From Rikenella sp031549665 (GTDB lineage Bacteria; Bacteroidota; Bacteroidia; Bacteroidales; Rikenellaceae): a stretch of 64,000 nucleotides of DNA. Below are positions 33,602 through 42,522 of the stretch, piece by piece. Within the stretch, counting starts at the first letter, position 1, and each line of letters opens with the position of its first letter. The stretch lies in NCBI GenBank assembly GCA_031549665.1, contig JAVBPJ010000001.1:186001-250000 (forward strand). Direction: 5' to 3'. Position numbers and translations under genes: made by a program. The notes below the pieces were generated by a model. That model worked only from the letters and a program-made list of their open reading frames with translations. It made no database searches and was not told where the DNA came from.

Positions 33602-33618
33602 TTGGCATGCCGTTCGCA
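33602..33618 (+). promoter_or_regulatory. sigma-54-like -24/-12 promoter of the export operon
   Basis: TTGGCATGCCGTTCGCA matches YTGGCACGN4TTGCW with two mismatches; the near-invariant GG and GC are both present and 10 nt apart. The predicted start is about 23 nt upstream of the tolC-like ATG. A small inverted repeat TTGA-TTG-TCAA (33578-33588) and a direct repeat TGTCTA lie upstream as possible activator sites. No TAnnTTTG element is seen. Confidence 0.68.
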
Positions 33619-33652
33619 GCCATATAAAATGATATTCTCATACGACCGACCG

Positions 33653-34999
33653 ATGAAGCTACGATCTCTTTTCCAAAGCGCCTTTTTTTTGCTGCCGATC
33701 CTGGCCGGACACTGCACGGCCCGCGGCGACAGTCCGTGGACCCTGCAGGAGTGCATGCGCTACGCCGTGGAACACGCCCCGCAGGTGGTGCGCCAGCAGT
33801 TGGCCAACGCCAACCTCCGAGCCGACCGCACCCAGGCCGTCCTGTCGCACCTGCCCTCGTTGAGCGGTTCGACCGGAGTGGGTTCGAGCTTTGGCCGCAG
33901 CATCAATCCCGCCGACAACAGTTATACCAACGTGTCGACCTTCAGCAACAACTACTCGCTGGGGGCGGGCATCACCCTGTTCAACGGCCTGCAACTGCTC
34001 AACAACACCCGCGCCAGCAAGGTGGCCCTGCTACGGGGCGACCAGCAGCAGCAACAGCTCGAAGATGCGATCGCCATGCAAACGCTCGAAGCCTACTACA
34101 ACCTGCGTTACACCCTGGGAACCCTGGAACTGACCCGCCAGCGTACCGAAAACGCCCGTGCGCTGCTGGAACAGGGCCGGCGGATGATGGAACTCGACCT
34201 GAAAAGCATTGCCGACGTGGCGCTGCTCGAAGCCGACTTCGCCGCCCAGGAGTACAACCAAACCCGCGTGATGAACGAACTGCGGAGCCAGGAGCTGAAG
34301 CTCAAGGAGCTGATGAACTTTCCGCTCGATCGGCCGCTTGTTGTCGACACCGCCGAACGGTACGCCCTTCCGCAGGCCGACACGTTGAAGCTCGACGAGC
34401 TGATCGACCGGGCGCTCGAAGAGTTGCCCGCGGCGCAAATCGCCCGCCTGGATGTGCGCGCTTACGAGTTGCGGCTGTCGAGCGCCCGCGCGGGCCTGTT
34501 CCCGTCGATCAGCGCCTCGGGGAGCATCGGGAGCAGCTACTACACCTACTTGAGCGGCGGACAGACCCGATCGCCCTTCAACCAGCAGTTGCAGGACAAC
34601 CTGAGTAAGTCGATCGGCGCTTCGATGAGCATCCCGATCTTCGCGGCGTGGGGGCGGCAGAGCAACATTACCCGCGCCAAAAACAACCTGCGCAGCCAAG
34701 AGCAGGCGCAAAACCAGGCCCTGCGGGAACTCTCCGTCGAGATCGAACAGGCGGTGCTGGACCTGAACGGCGCCTTTGCCGAGCGCGAACAGGCGGCCAA
34801 ACAGGTCGACGCCCGCGAGCTGGCCTACCGGCTGGCCCTGCGTAAATACAACGAGGGGTTGGTGTCGGCCATCGACCTGCAAACCACCGCCAACCACCTG
34901 CTTTTGGCGCAGGCGACCCTGCTCCGCAGCGAATTTACGTGGCAGGCCAAACGCAAACAGGTCGATTATTACCGGGGGATTCCCCTGCTGAACCCATAA
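33653..34999 (+). CDS. TolC-family outer-membrane efflux protein
   Basis: A 448-aa exported protein with a signal peptide (about 1-24) and two homologous helical halves typical of TolC/OprM channels: WTLQECMRYAVEHAP at the start, a long Gln/Glu/Ala-rich helix (LEDAIAMQTLEAYYNLRYTLGTLELTRQRT), and YNEGLVSAIDLQTTANHLLLAQATL in the second half. The start is placed at MKLRSLFQS because the sigma-54-like promoter ends 34 nt before it. It is the first gene of an operon with five permeases, an adaptor and an ATPase. Confidence 0.93.
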   Translation: MKLRSLFQSAFFLLPILAGHCTARGDSPWTLQECMRYAVEHAPQVVRQQLANANLRADRTQAVLSHLPSLSGSTGVGSSFGRSINPADNSYTNVSTFSNNYSLGAGITLFNGLQLLNNTRASKVALLRGDQQQQQLEDAIAMQTLEAYYNLRYTLGTLELTRQRTENARALLEQGRRMMELDLKSIADVALLEADFAAQEYNQTRVMNELRSQELKLKELMNFPLDRPLVVDTAERYALPQADTLKLDELIDRALEELPAAQIARLDVRAYELRLSSARAGLFPSISASGSIGSSYYTYLSGGQTRSPFNQQLQDNLSKSIGASMSIPIFAAWGRQSNITRAKNNLRSQEQAQNQALRELSVEIEQAVLDLNGAFAEREQAAKQVDARELAYRLALRKYNEGLVSAIDLQTTANHLLLAQATLLRSEFTWQAKRKQVDYYRGIPLLNP

Positions 35000-35180
35000 A
35001 TTTGCGCGACTTGCGAGGGGGGCGGGGTGTAAAAACAAACTCGTGGCCGCCGCCCCTACTCGAACCGCCCGCGCTTGAACCTTCCTCGCCGCCTGCATAA
35101 ACCGCTAATTAAAACCCTTTTCAAATCGAACAATAGCCGCCCAGGCGCATCATCCCGATTCGGATACAAAACCCAAGCCC

Positions 35181-37565
35181 ATGAACTTGCTTTACTCCCT
35201 GAAAATGATCCTGCGCAGTTGGCTGCGCAGCCCGCTCAGCACCGCGATTTCGCTGGTAAGCCTCACGGTGGGCCTGGCCTGCTCGACCGTGCTCATCATG
35301 TATGTGCTGGGCGAATACCGCATAGCACAGGCGCTCGGCAACCCCCAGAATACCTATATGGTCAAGAACCTGGAGGTTCCGGATAATAACCGGCAGGAGG
35401 GACATATGACCTCTAAAATCAGGGTGTCGATGGTTCCGATGCTGGCCGAACGTTATCCCGAGGTCGAACAAGGATTACTGTGGCTGGAACGTAGCCAGAT
35501 AAGATGGGAAAACGATGAGGATAAAAATTTCAATGCGATGCCCTACGTCTATGCGGTGGGTCCCGGATTAACCAATTTTTTCGACCTTCCCGTCGAAGAG
35601 GGCGATCTGGCGCAGACCCTGGCGCATCCCGACCAGGTAGCGGTTACCCGCGAGTTTGCCAGTCTGTATTTCGGTGATGACCAGGACCCGATGGGGCGGC
35701 AAATCTCGGGCGGAGAATCCTTCTGGAAGGGTAATAACCGAGAAAAAGAAGAGTTTCACTTTACGGTGACCACTATCTTGAAAAACAGCAGAGACTTGCC
35801 GTTGGCCTATTCGGGGCTTTTTGCCGCCCCCGAAAAGCAGATCAGCAGTACGAGCGGTAATTTTACCACAAACTACGGATTCCTGCGGCTGCGTGAAGGG
35901 GTGGATCCCGAAGCATTCCTTGCCAAAGTGCATGCCGACTCTGTTTTCTTTGCACGAGATTCCCTGGCATTGGCGCCGATCGATCAGCTCTATTTTCAGC
36001 CCGAGCAGATGAAAATATTCAATTTCAAGAGCCTTGTACGCACTCAGGATGCCTCGCTGCTGACCATCGGAATCGCTATCGCCCTGGCGGTATTGATCAT
36101 TGCCTGCTTCAACTACATCAACATCACGATGACCCGCTCGGCGCGTCGGCTCAAAAATATGGCAGGGCAGCGCATCATGGGCGCCTCGAAGTGGAACGTA
36201 CGCGGGCAGGTCTTGTTGGATACGACCCTTCAGGTCGTATTGGGTTTTGTTCTGGCGCTGGTGATCATCGATGCCATCCTGCCATTCTTCAACGAATTCA
36301 TGAGTAGCCACATGGACATGAGAGATATGTTCACGGGAGCCAATCCCTGGGTGTTGCTGGGCGTGTTGGTCTCGGTTGCCATATTGTCGTCGCTGTTTGT
36401 GGCCGTCAAACTCGAAAGTTCGTCTGTGTTGTTGAGCTTCAAAGCCCCTTCGGCCGGTAAGATGACTTTTACGCGTACCATGGTGATTGCCCAATTTGTG
36501 GCTTCGGTGGTGCTGGTTTCCGTGGCGCTCAATATCACGCGCCAGATGAGTTACATTACGCACACCGTACCGGGAGCCGAACGTATGTTGTCTATCCTGG
36601 CCAGCGGGCGAGAGGCGCTTCCGGCCGAATATATCGAAGGCATCAAAAACCTCGCCTTCGTCGATACCTATATCTACTCGGACATGAAACCGAATATGAT
36701 GATGCAAATAACGGGCGAGAGGGGAGAGGGGCAACAGATCGTCTTTTTTGCACAAGCCGAAGCGCAGTACTTCGATTACTACGATATGCCTGTAATAGAA
36801 GGACGGGTATTTACGGAAAGCGATAACGAACAGGTGGCTGTGGTGAACCACGCCTATGTCAAATCCCGGGGTTGGGAGACCCCCATCGGAGAATCGGTTC
36901 CGGCTCCTTTTTCCGCAGGAGGCGGAGAAACCACCATTATAGGGGTGGTCGACGACCGTGTTATGGGCAGTGCGCGCGAAAGAACGCTTCCGATGGTCGT
37001 CAGTCACAGTAAAAATGCTTACGGTCGTGGATGGAGTTTCTTCATCAAGACCCACGACGAGGCCGCGAACCATATCGAAGATCTGACCACCCTGTGGAAA
37101 GAGACGGCGGGTGAGCAGCCGCTTCCCGAATTCAAGACCATGGTCGACATCTACCGCGAAGCGAATAAGGGCGACGAACACATGCGTAAAATAATCACGT
37201 TCTTTGCCGGACTGAGCATCCTGCTCACCGCGCTCGGGTTGTTCGGCCTGGCGTGGTACGCCGTCGAACGGCGGAAGAAAGAGATCGCCCTGCGCAAGGT
37301 ACACGGCTCGCGGGTGAGCCAGGTGATCGACCTGCTGTGCCGGAGCTTCTTCTCGTGGATGGCCGTTGCCGTTGTGATCGCGCTGCCCGTCGCGTGGTGG
37401 CTGACCGCCGAGTGGCTCAAAGACTTCGTGTACAAAGCCCCCATCGCGTGGTGGACGTTTGCGGCCACGGCCCTGATCGCCGCGGTGGTCACCCTGCTGA
37501 CCGTGATATTCCAAAGCTGGCGCGCCGCTACGGCCAATCCAGTGAAAGCGATCCATGCCGAATAA
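35181..37565 (+). CDS. FtsX/MacB-type ABC transporter permease 1
   Basis: A 794-aa full-length permease with the duplicated layout of this family: TM helix (about 20-43), periplasmic MacB core domain (about 45-280), three TM helices (about 287-310, 340-365, 385-407) with the cytoplasmic NITMTRSARRLKNMAGQRIMGASK segment, then a second half with TM near 430, a second periplasmic domain (about 460-660) and three C-terminal TM helices with RKKEIALRKVHGS. The 181 nt before it contain no promoter I recognise. Its termini are nearly identical at DNA level to those of the next gene. Confidence 0.92.
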   Translation: MNLLYSLKMILRSWLRSPLSTAISLVSLTVGLACSTVLIMYVLGEYRIAQALGNPQNTYMVKNLEVPDNNRQEGHMTSKIRVSMVPMLAERYPEVEQGLLWLERSQIRWENDEDKNFNAMPYVYAVGPGLTNFFDLPVEEGDLAQTLAHPDQVAVTREFASLYFGDDQDPMGRQISGGESFWKGNNREKEEFHFTVTTILKNSRDLPLAYSGLFAAPEKQISSTSGNFTTNYGFLRLREGVDPEAFLAKVHADSVFFARDSLALAPIDQLYFQPEQMKIFNFKSLVRTQDASLLTIGIAIALAVLIIACFNYINITMTRSARRLKNMAGQRIMGASKWNVRGQVLLDTTLQVVLGFVLALVIIDAILPFFNEFMSSHMDMRDMFTGANPWVLLGVLVSVAILSSLFVAVKLESSSVLLSFKAPSAGKMTFTRTMVIAQFVASVVLVSVALNITRQMSYITHTVPGAERMLSILASGREALPAEYIEGIKNLAFVDTYIYSDMKPNMMMQITGERGEGQQIVFFAQAEAQYFDYYDMPVIEGRVFTESDNEQVAVVNHAYVKSRGWETPIGESVPAPFSAGGGETTIIGVVDDRVMGSARERTLPMVVSHSKNAYGRGWSFFIKTHDEAANHIEDLTTLWKETAGEQPLPEFKTMVDIYREANKGDEHMRKIITFFAGLSILLTALGLFGLAWYAVERRKKEIALRKVHGSRVSQVIDLLCRSFFSWMAVAVVIALPVAWWLTAEWLKDFVYKAPIAWWTFAATALIAAVVTLLTVIFQSWRAATANPVKAIHAE

Positions 37566-37603
37566 TAGCCATTGAGGTACATACCCCCAAAAAAACCAAG
37601 CCC

Positions 37604-40015
37604 ATGAACCTGCTTTACTCCCTCAAGATGATCCTGCGCAGTTGGATGCGCAGCCCGCTCAGCACCGCGATTTCGCTGGTAAGCCTCACGGTGGGCCTGG
37701 CCTGCTCGACCGTGCTGATCCTCTACACGCTCGATCAGTGGCGCATTTCGAAGTCCCTGGGTAGCGACCGCGACACCTACGCCGTGCAGTACTTCAGTTA
37801 CCAGAATGAAGACAAGGCCAACGGCGTGATGACCATAAACGGCCCCTGGCACGTGGTGCCGCGTTTGGCCGAACGCTACCCGCAAATCGAGGCGCGCGTG
37901 CTTTGGGGATCCGAATCGCTTAGCTGGGGAGAGAACGGCGACAAACAGGTGTACTCTCTGCCCAGGACCTACGCCGTTACGCCCGAAATCATGGAGATGT
38001 TCCGGATTCCGGTCGAAGAGGGCGACCTGGCCGCCACGCTCGCCGCTCCCGGCCAGATTGCCGTCACGCGCAAGTTCGCATCGCTCTATTTCGGCGATGA
38101 CGAGAATCCCATCGGTCGCGAGGTGGTGGCCAAGAGCTACGAACGGCGGTGGGTGAATAACGCTCCTATCGAAAATCCGCTCATTCGCATGAGAATCAGC
38201 ACGATACTCGAAGATGCCGAGTCGTCGCCGCTGGCCTATTCGGCGCTATACCGCCTGCCTGCGGATAAGAACACGGCTCAACCCCAGCAGTGGTATTTTA
38301 GGGGAGCTTATGGATTTATCCGGCTCAAGGCCGGTAGCGACCCGCAGGAGTTTTTGAACAGGGTTGCCGCCGATTCGACGTTGCTGGCCCGCGATTCCAT
38401 ACAGTTGCTACCCATACGACAGATGTACTTCTCGCCCGAAAAAGCCAACGAAATATGGGGCTCTCTTAACAGGCTGGTGCGCACCCAGGATCCGCAGACG
38501 CTCTATATCGCCCTCGCGATCTCGTTTGCGGTGTTGTTGATCGCTTGTTTCAACTACATCAACATCACGATGACCCGCTCGGCTCGACGGCTCAAGAACA
38601 TGGCGGGCCAGCGCATCATGGGCGCTTCGAAGTGGAGCGTCAGGGCGCAAACCCTGCTCGACACTACGCTTCAAGTCGCTTTAGGGTTCGCCATTGCGCT
38701 CGTGGTTATCGACTCCATCCTTCCGGCGTTCAATACCTTTATGGAAAGCCGCCTCGCCATGAACGACCTGTTCGCCGGGGCCAATCCCTGGGTATTGCTG
38801 GGGCTGTTGGTGTTGATTACTGTTTTGTCGTCCGTTTTCGTGATCGTCAAGCTCGAAAGTTCGTCGGTGCTGCTGAGCTTCAAGGCCCCTTCGGCCGGCA
38901 AGATGGCCTTTACCCGCGTGATGGTCGTGGCCCAGTTCGTGGTGTCGGTAGTATTGGTATCGGTGGCGCTGAACATCACCCGCCAAATCAACTACCTGAC
39001 CCACACCGTTCCCAATGCCGACCGCATAATGAGCATAAGTTTTTCCTCGGTCGGCGGCGGTACTGCCGCTCATAATAAGGAATACTACGACCGCGTCAAA
39101 AGCCTGGCGTTCGTCGAGAAAACAATACCCAGCGACATGCAGCCCGGCACCCAGGCCACTTTCACCACCGAAAAAGATGGAACGAAGACCACGCAGATGA
39201 CTTATATCGGTGAAGTGCCGGCAGATTACTTCGATTTTTACGACATGCCTGTGGTCGAGGGTCGCGCGTTTAACGACAACGACGGCGAGGAAGTGGTGAT
39301 TGTCAACCGCACGTACGCCCGACTGTTCCATCACGTCGAAAACCCGCTGGGGCAAAAATCGGGACATGGTACGATTGTGGGTATTGTCGACGACCGCATC
39401 ATGAGTAGCGCGCGCCAACAGGCTGTGCCTATGATGTTTGTTCATAAACGCGAAAGTGACCAAGGACAGTTTGGAGACGGTTCATTCAGGTTTAACATAA
39501 AAACCACCGGCCCGGCCCTGGATGATGTTGAAAAATTGCAGGCCTTGTGGAAGGAGCTTGGCAACGCCCCCATGCCGGAGTTCAGGACCCTGGCGCAGGA
39601 GTACCGCGAGATGAACAAGAACGACGACCGCCTGCGCCAGATCGTTACGTTCTTCGCCGGACTGAGTATTCTGCTCACCGCCCTGGGCCTTTTCGGCCTG
39701 GCGTGGTACGCCGTGGAACGGCGGAAGAAAGAGATCGCCCTGCGCAAGGTACACGGCTCGCGGGTGAGTCAGGTGATCGACCTGTTGTGCCGCAGCTTCT
39801 TCTCGTGGATGGCCGTCGCCGTAATCATCGCGCTGCCTGTTGCGTGGTGGCTGAGCGCCGAGTGGCTCAAGAGTTTCGTGTACAAAGCCCCCATCGCGTG
39901 GTGGACGTTCGCGGCTACGGCCCTGATCGCCGCCGCCGTCACCCTGCTGACCGTGATATTCCAAAGCTGGCGCGCCGCCACGGCCAACCCCGTGAAGGCG
40001 ATCCATGCCGAATAG
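37604..40015 (+). CDS. FtsX/MacB-type ABC transporter permease 2
   Basis: An 803-aa permease with the same layout as permease 1 and the same start, MNLLYSLKMILRSW. The periplasmic domains differ strongly (for example QYFSYQNEDKANGVMTINGP in the first). The segments ITMTRSARRLKNMAGQRIMGASKW and ERRKKEIALRKVHGSRVSQVIDLL are identical or nearly so. The start is 38 nt after the previous stop. The frame is open upstream inside permease 1, but only as overlap. The substrate is unknown. Confidence 0.92.
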   Translation: MNLLYSLKMILRSWMRSPLSTAISLVSLTVGLACSTVLILYTLDQWRISKSLGSDRDTYAVQYFSYQNEDKANGVMTINGPWHVVPRLAERYPQIEARVLWGSESLSWGENGDKQVYSLPRTYAVTPEIMEMFRIPVEEGDLAATLAAPGQIAVTRKFASLYFGDDENPIGREVVAKSYERRWVNNAPIENPLIRMRISTILEDAESSPLAYSALYRLPADKNTAQPQQWYFRGAYGFIRLKAGSDPQEFLNRVAADSTLLARDSIQLLPIRQMYFSPEKANEIWGSLNRLVRTQDPQTLYIALAISFAVLLIACFNYINITMTRSARRLKNMAGQRIMGASKWSVRAQTLLDTTLQVALGFAIALVVIDSILPAFNTFMESRLAMNDLFAGANPWVLLGLLVLITVLSSVFVIVKLESSSVLLSFKAPSAGKMAFTRVMVVAQFVVSVVLVSVALNITRQINYLTHTVPNADRIMSISFSSVGGGTAAHNKEYYDRVKSLAFVEKTIPSDMQPGTQATFTTEKDGTKTTQMTYIGEVPADYFDFYDMPVVEGRAFNDNDGEEVVIVNRTYARLFHHVENPLGQKSGHGTIVGIVDDRIMSSARQQAVPMMFVHKRESDQGQFGDGSFRFNIKTTGPALDDVEKLQALWKELGNAPMPEFRTLAQEYREMNKNDDRLRQIVTFFAGLSILLTALGLFGLAWYAVERRKKEIALRKVHGSRVSQVIDLLCRSFFSWMAVAVIIALPVAWWLSAEWLKSFVYKAPIAWWTFAATALIAAAVTLLTVIFQSWRAATANPVKAIHAE

Positions 40016-40112
40016 ATCCGAATAAAAAAACAATCGAACGCTCCGCAACCCGTAGCATAGTAAACTTAACCAGTCAATCTGGCACCCAACCAACGCCACA
40101 ACCGATACCCCG

Positions 40113-42479
40113 ATGAAAAACTCGTTTCAACTCAAAGCCTTTCTGACCTTCCTGAGCCGCAACAAACTCTACACCGGCGTTACGTTGCTGGGATTTTCGG
40201 TATCGCTCGCCTTTGTGCTCCTTGTGGGCCTCTACCTGCAGGACGAATACCGGGTGGATGCCTGGCACGAAAAAGGCGACCGCATCTACCGGCTCGAAGC
40301 CACGAACGACCTGTTCAGCGGGGCCAAATTCGCACCCGGGATCGCCAGGGCGTTGCAAGATCGTTATCCGGATATTGAGGCTACCACCCGCAGCTATTTT
40401 TCCAGTCTGACGATTGAAACCCCCGCGCCGAAGAACGAAAAAATGGCGGAGGGCGGACTGATTGTCGACTCGTCGTTCTTTTCGATCTTTTCGTTCCCCT
40501 TTGTCGAGGGCAGGGCGCAGGACGTGTTGCGGAATCCGAACGAAGTGGTACTGACCGAGAGCTTTGCCCGTAAAATTTACGGAGAGCGTCCCGCCCTGGG
40601 GCAGGTGTTGAAAATCGAGAACAAAGAGTATGTGGTAAGCGGTGTGGTCGAAGATTTTCACCACACCCACTTCCGCCACCCTGCGGTGCTGTTGCCCTTC
40701 TCTGTCCTGGGCGACCTTTGGGGGATAGGGCCGGACCAGTGGGATACCATGCTGCAGGGAAACAACGACTTTTCGACCTACCTGCTGGCCAAACAGGGGG
40801 CCGATCTGCCATCCAAATTAACCTCCGTCGAATTGGATCGTTTTTTCAAGGAGGATATCCAAAAGAACCTCTTTCTGGACGGGCATATGCGTGAGGCGAG
40901 GCTGAATCCGATCCGGGAGGTTTACTTCTCGCCGTTTTTCAACGCCGAATCCATGCGCAACGATCCCGTATTCCTGAACGTGCTGTTGGTTACCGTGCTT
41001 CTGGTGTTGTTCTTCGCCCTGGTCAACCACATCAACCTGTCGGTGGCCCAAACGGGATTCCGCGCCAAGGAGGTCGCCATGCGCCGCCTGTTGGGCGGCA
41101 GCCGTGCGGGGCTCTTCGCCTCGTTTATCCTGGAATCGCTGTTGCTCTGCGTAGTCTCATTCGGACTGGCCCTGCTGCTGGCTTCGGTGCTGGAGCCTTG
41201 GTTCGGACGGGTGATGAACAGTTCGGTGGGTTTGTCGAATCTGCTAACCCCCTTGAACGTATCGGCCATGCTGGCGGGCGTTTTGCTGTTGGGCGTGCTG
41301 GCCGGGGTTTTTCCCGCGTTGGTGATCGGCCGTTTCCGGCCCATCGACGTGGTGAAAGGAACTTTCCGCCGGTACACCAAAACGGTGTACGGCAAGGTGT
41401 TGATCTCGTTCCAGTATGCCGTTACTATCGTGCTGATCGGATGTACGCTGGTGATCGGCAAGCAGGTACACTACATGAAAACCACCGATTTGGGTTTCCG
41501 CACCTCGAACCTGCTTTCGTTTCGCAATCCTGTTTCGTTCCAGAGTCAGGCTTCGTTCCGGGACGAATTGATGGGCATCCCGGGCGTCGAGGCGGTCTCT
41601 TTTGCCGACGCGATACCCGGAATAGGCAACTACAACGGTCGGCTTAGCCATTACGACAAACAGGGGAACATGCAAGATTTGGCCGGTTTTTTCGGGGACT
41701 CGGCCTATGTATCGGTGCTTGGGTTTGAAGTTATGCGAACCACCGGCGTTGAAGACCCCGGAGCCGTTTACCTGAATCAAACCGCCTGGCGGAAACTGGG
41801 CCTTTCGGATGGAGCCATCGAATACACCAATGCGCAGGACCCGCGGTACAATTTCAAGATCCGGGGCATGGTGCGCGATTTCTTTACCGACGACCTGACC
41901 AACCCGATCGCTCCGGCGGTTATTGTACCCGTCAACAGGGGCAGGCGCGTTTTCGTCCGCCTGAGCGAGGGGGCCGACCAGGCGGCCGTAACCGAACAGA
42001 TCAGGGAGTGCGCCAATCGGAAGCACGAAGGCAACCTCTTCGACGGAATTTTCATGGATCAAATGATCGCCAGTCTTTACCAAAAACAAGATCAAACCCT
42101 GCAAATTGTGGGCATGCTTTCGGCGACTGCGCTGGCCCTTTCGTTGATGGGCATGCTGGCCATGGCTACCTATTTTACCCGCCAACGGTTGCAGCAGATT
42201 GCCATTCGCAAGGTGTTCGGGTCGACCTCGTCCGGGGTGCTCGCGCGTTTGCTTTGGGCTTTCCTGAGCCTGGTGGGGGTGGCTTTTGTGGTGGCCGTTT
42301 CGGTCATTGCTTACCTCATGCGCGACTGGCTGGGCGGCTATGCCTACCGGATTCCGCTTACGTGGGATATTTTCGCCCTTGCGGGCGCCGCAGTCCTGCT
42401 GGTTGCCGCACTCACCATTTTCGGGCAGTTGCTCCATGCCGCCACCGTCAATCCCGTTAAATTACTCAAATCCGAATAA
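40113..42479 (+). CDS. FtsX/MacB-type ABC transporter permease 3
   Basis: A 788-aa permease that founds the second subgroup of the operon (start MKNSFQLKAFLTFLSRNKLYT). TM helices lie at about 19-42, 285-310, 335-360, 380-402, 430-450 and three near the C-terminus, with the cytoplasmic GFRAKEVAMRRLLGGSR and RLQQIAIRKVFGSTSS segments typical of the family. Two MacB core domains face the periplasm. It precedes the HlyD-type adaptor by 43 nt. Confidence 0.92.
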   Translation: MKNSFQLKAFLTFLSRNKLYTGVTLLGFSVSLAFVLLVGLYLQDEYRVDAWHEKGDRIYRLEATNDLFSGAKFAPGIARALQDRYPDIEATTRSYFSSLTIETPAPKNEKMAEGGLIVDSSFFSIFSFPFVEGRAQDVLRNPNEVVLTESFARKIYGERPALGQVLKIENKEYVVSGVVEDFHHTHFRHPAVLLPFSVLGDLWGIGPDQWDTMLQGNNDFSTYLLAKQGADLPSKLTSVELDRFFKEDIQKNLFLDGHMREARLNPIREVYFSPFFNAESMRNDPVFLNVLLVTVLLVLFFALVNHINLSVAQTGFRAKEVAMRRLLGGSRAGLFASFILESLLLCVVSFGLALLLASVLEPWFGRVMNSSVGLSNLLTPLNVSAMLAGVLLLGVLAGVFPALVIGRFRPIDVVKGTFRRYTKTVYGKVLISFQYAVTIVLIGCTLVIGKQVHYMKTTDLGFRTSNLLSFRNPVSFQSQASFRDELMGIPGVEAVSFADAIPGIGNYNGRLSHYDKQGNMQDLAGFFGDSAYVSVLGFEVMRTTGVEDPGAVYLNQTAWRKLGLSDGAIEYTNAQDPRYNFKIRGMVRDFFTDDLTNPIAPAVIVPVNRGRRVFVRLSEGADQAAVTEQIRECANRKHEGNLFDGIFMDQMIASLYQKQDQTLQIVGMLSATALALSLMGMLAMATYFTRQRLQQIAIRKVFGSTSSGVLARLLWAFLSLVGVAFVVAVSVIAYLMRDWLGGYAYRIPLTWDIFALAGAAVLLVAALTIFGQLLHAATVNPVKLLKSE

Positions 42480-42522
42480 AATCGCTCCGGCAATCAATAC
42501 AAATCTGAAACAACATACGGCA

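Larger units (their letters stand above)
35181..40015 (+). repeat. duplicated segments shared by permeases 1 and 2
   Basis: The first about 118 nt of permease 1 (35181-35298) and permease 2 (37604-37721) are almost identical, as are about 365 nt at their 3' ends (37195-37560 and 39645-40010), while the periplasmic-domain regions between are clearly diverged. This points to duplication followed by gene conversion at the ends or selection for new outer domains. Confidence 0.8.

Noticed and set aside
37253..37603. Upstream extension of permease 2
   Set aside because: The R-rich segment overlaps the end of permease 1 in another frame; the family start MNLLYSLK at 37604 is clear.
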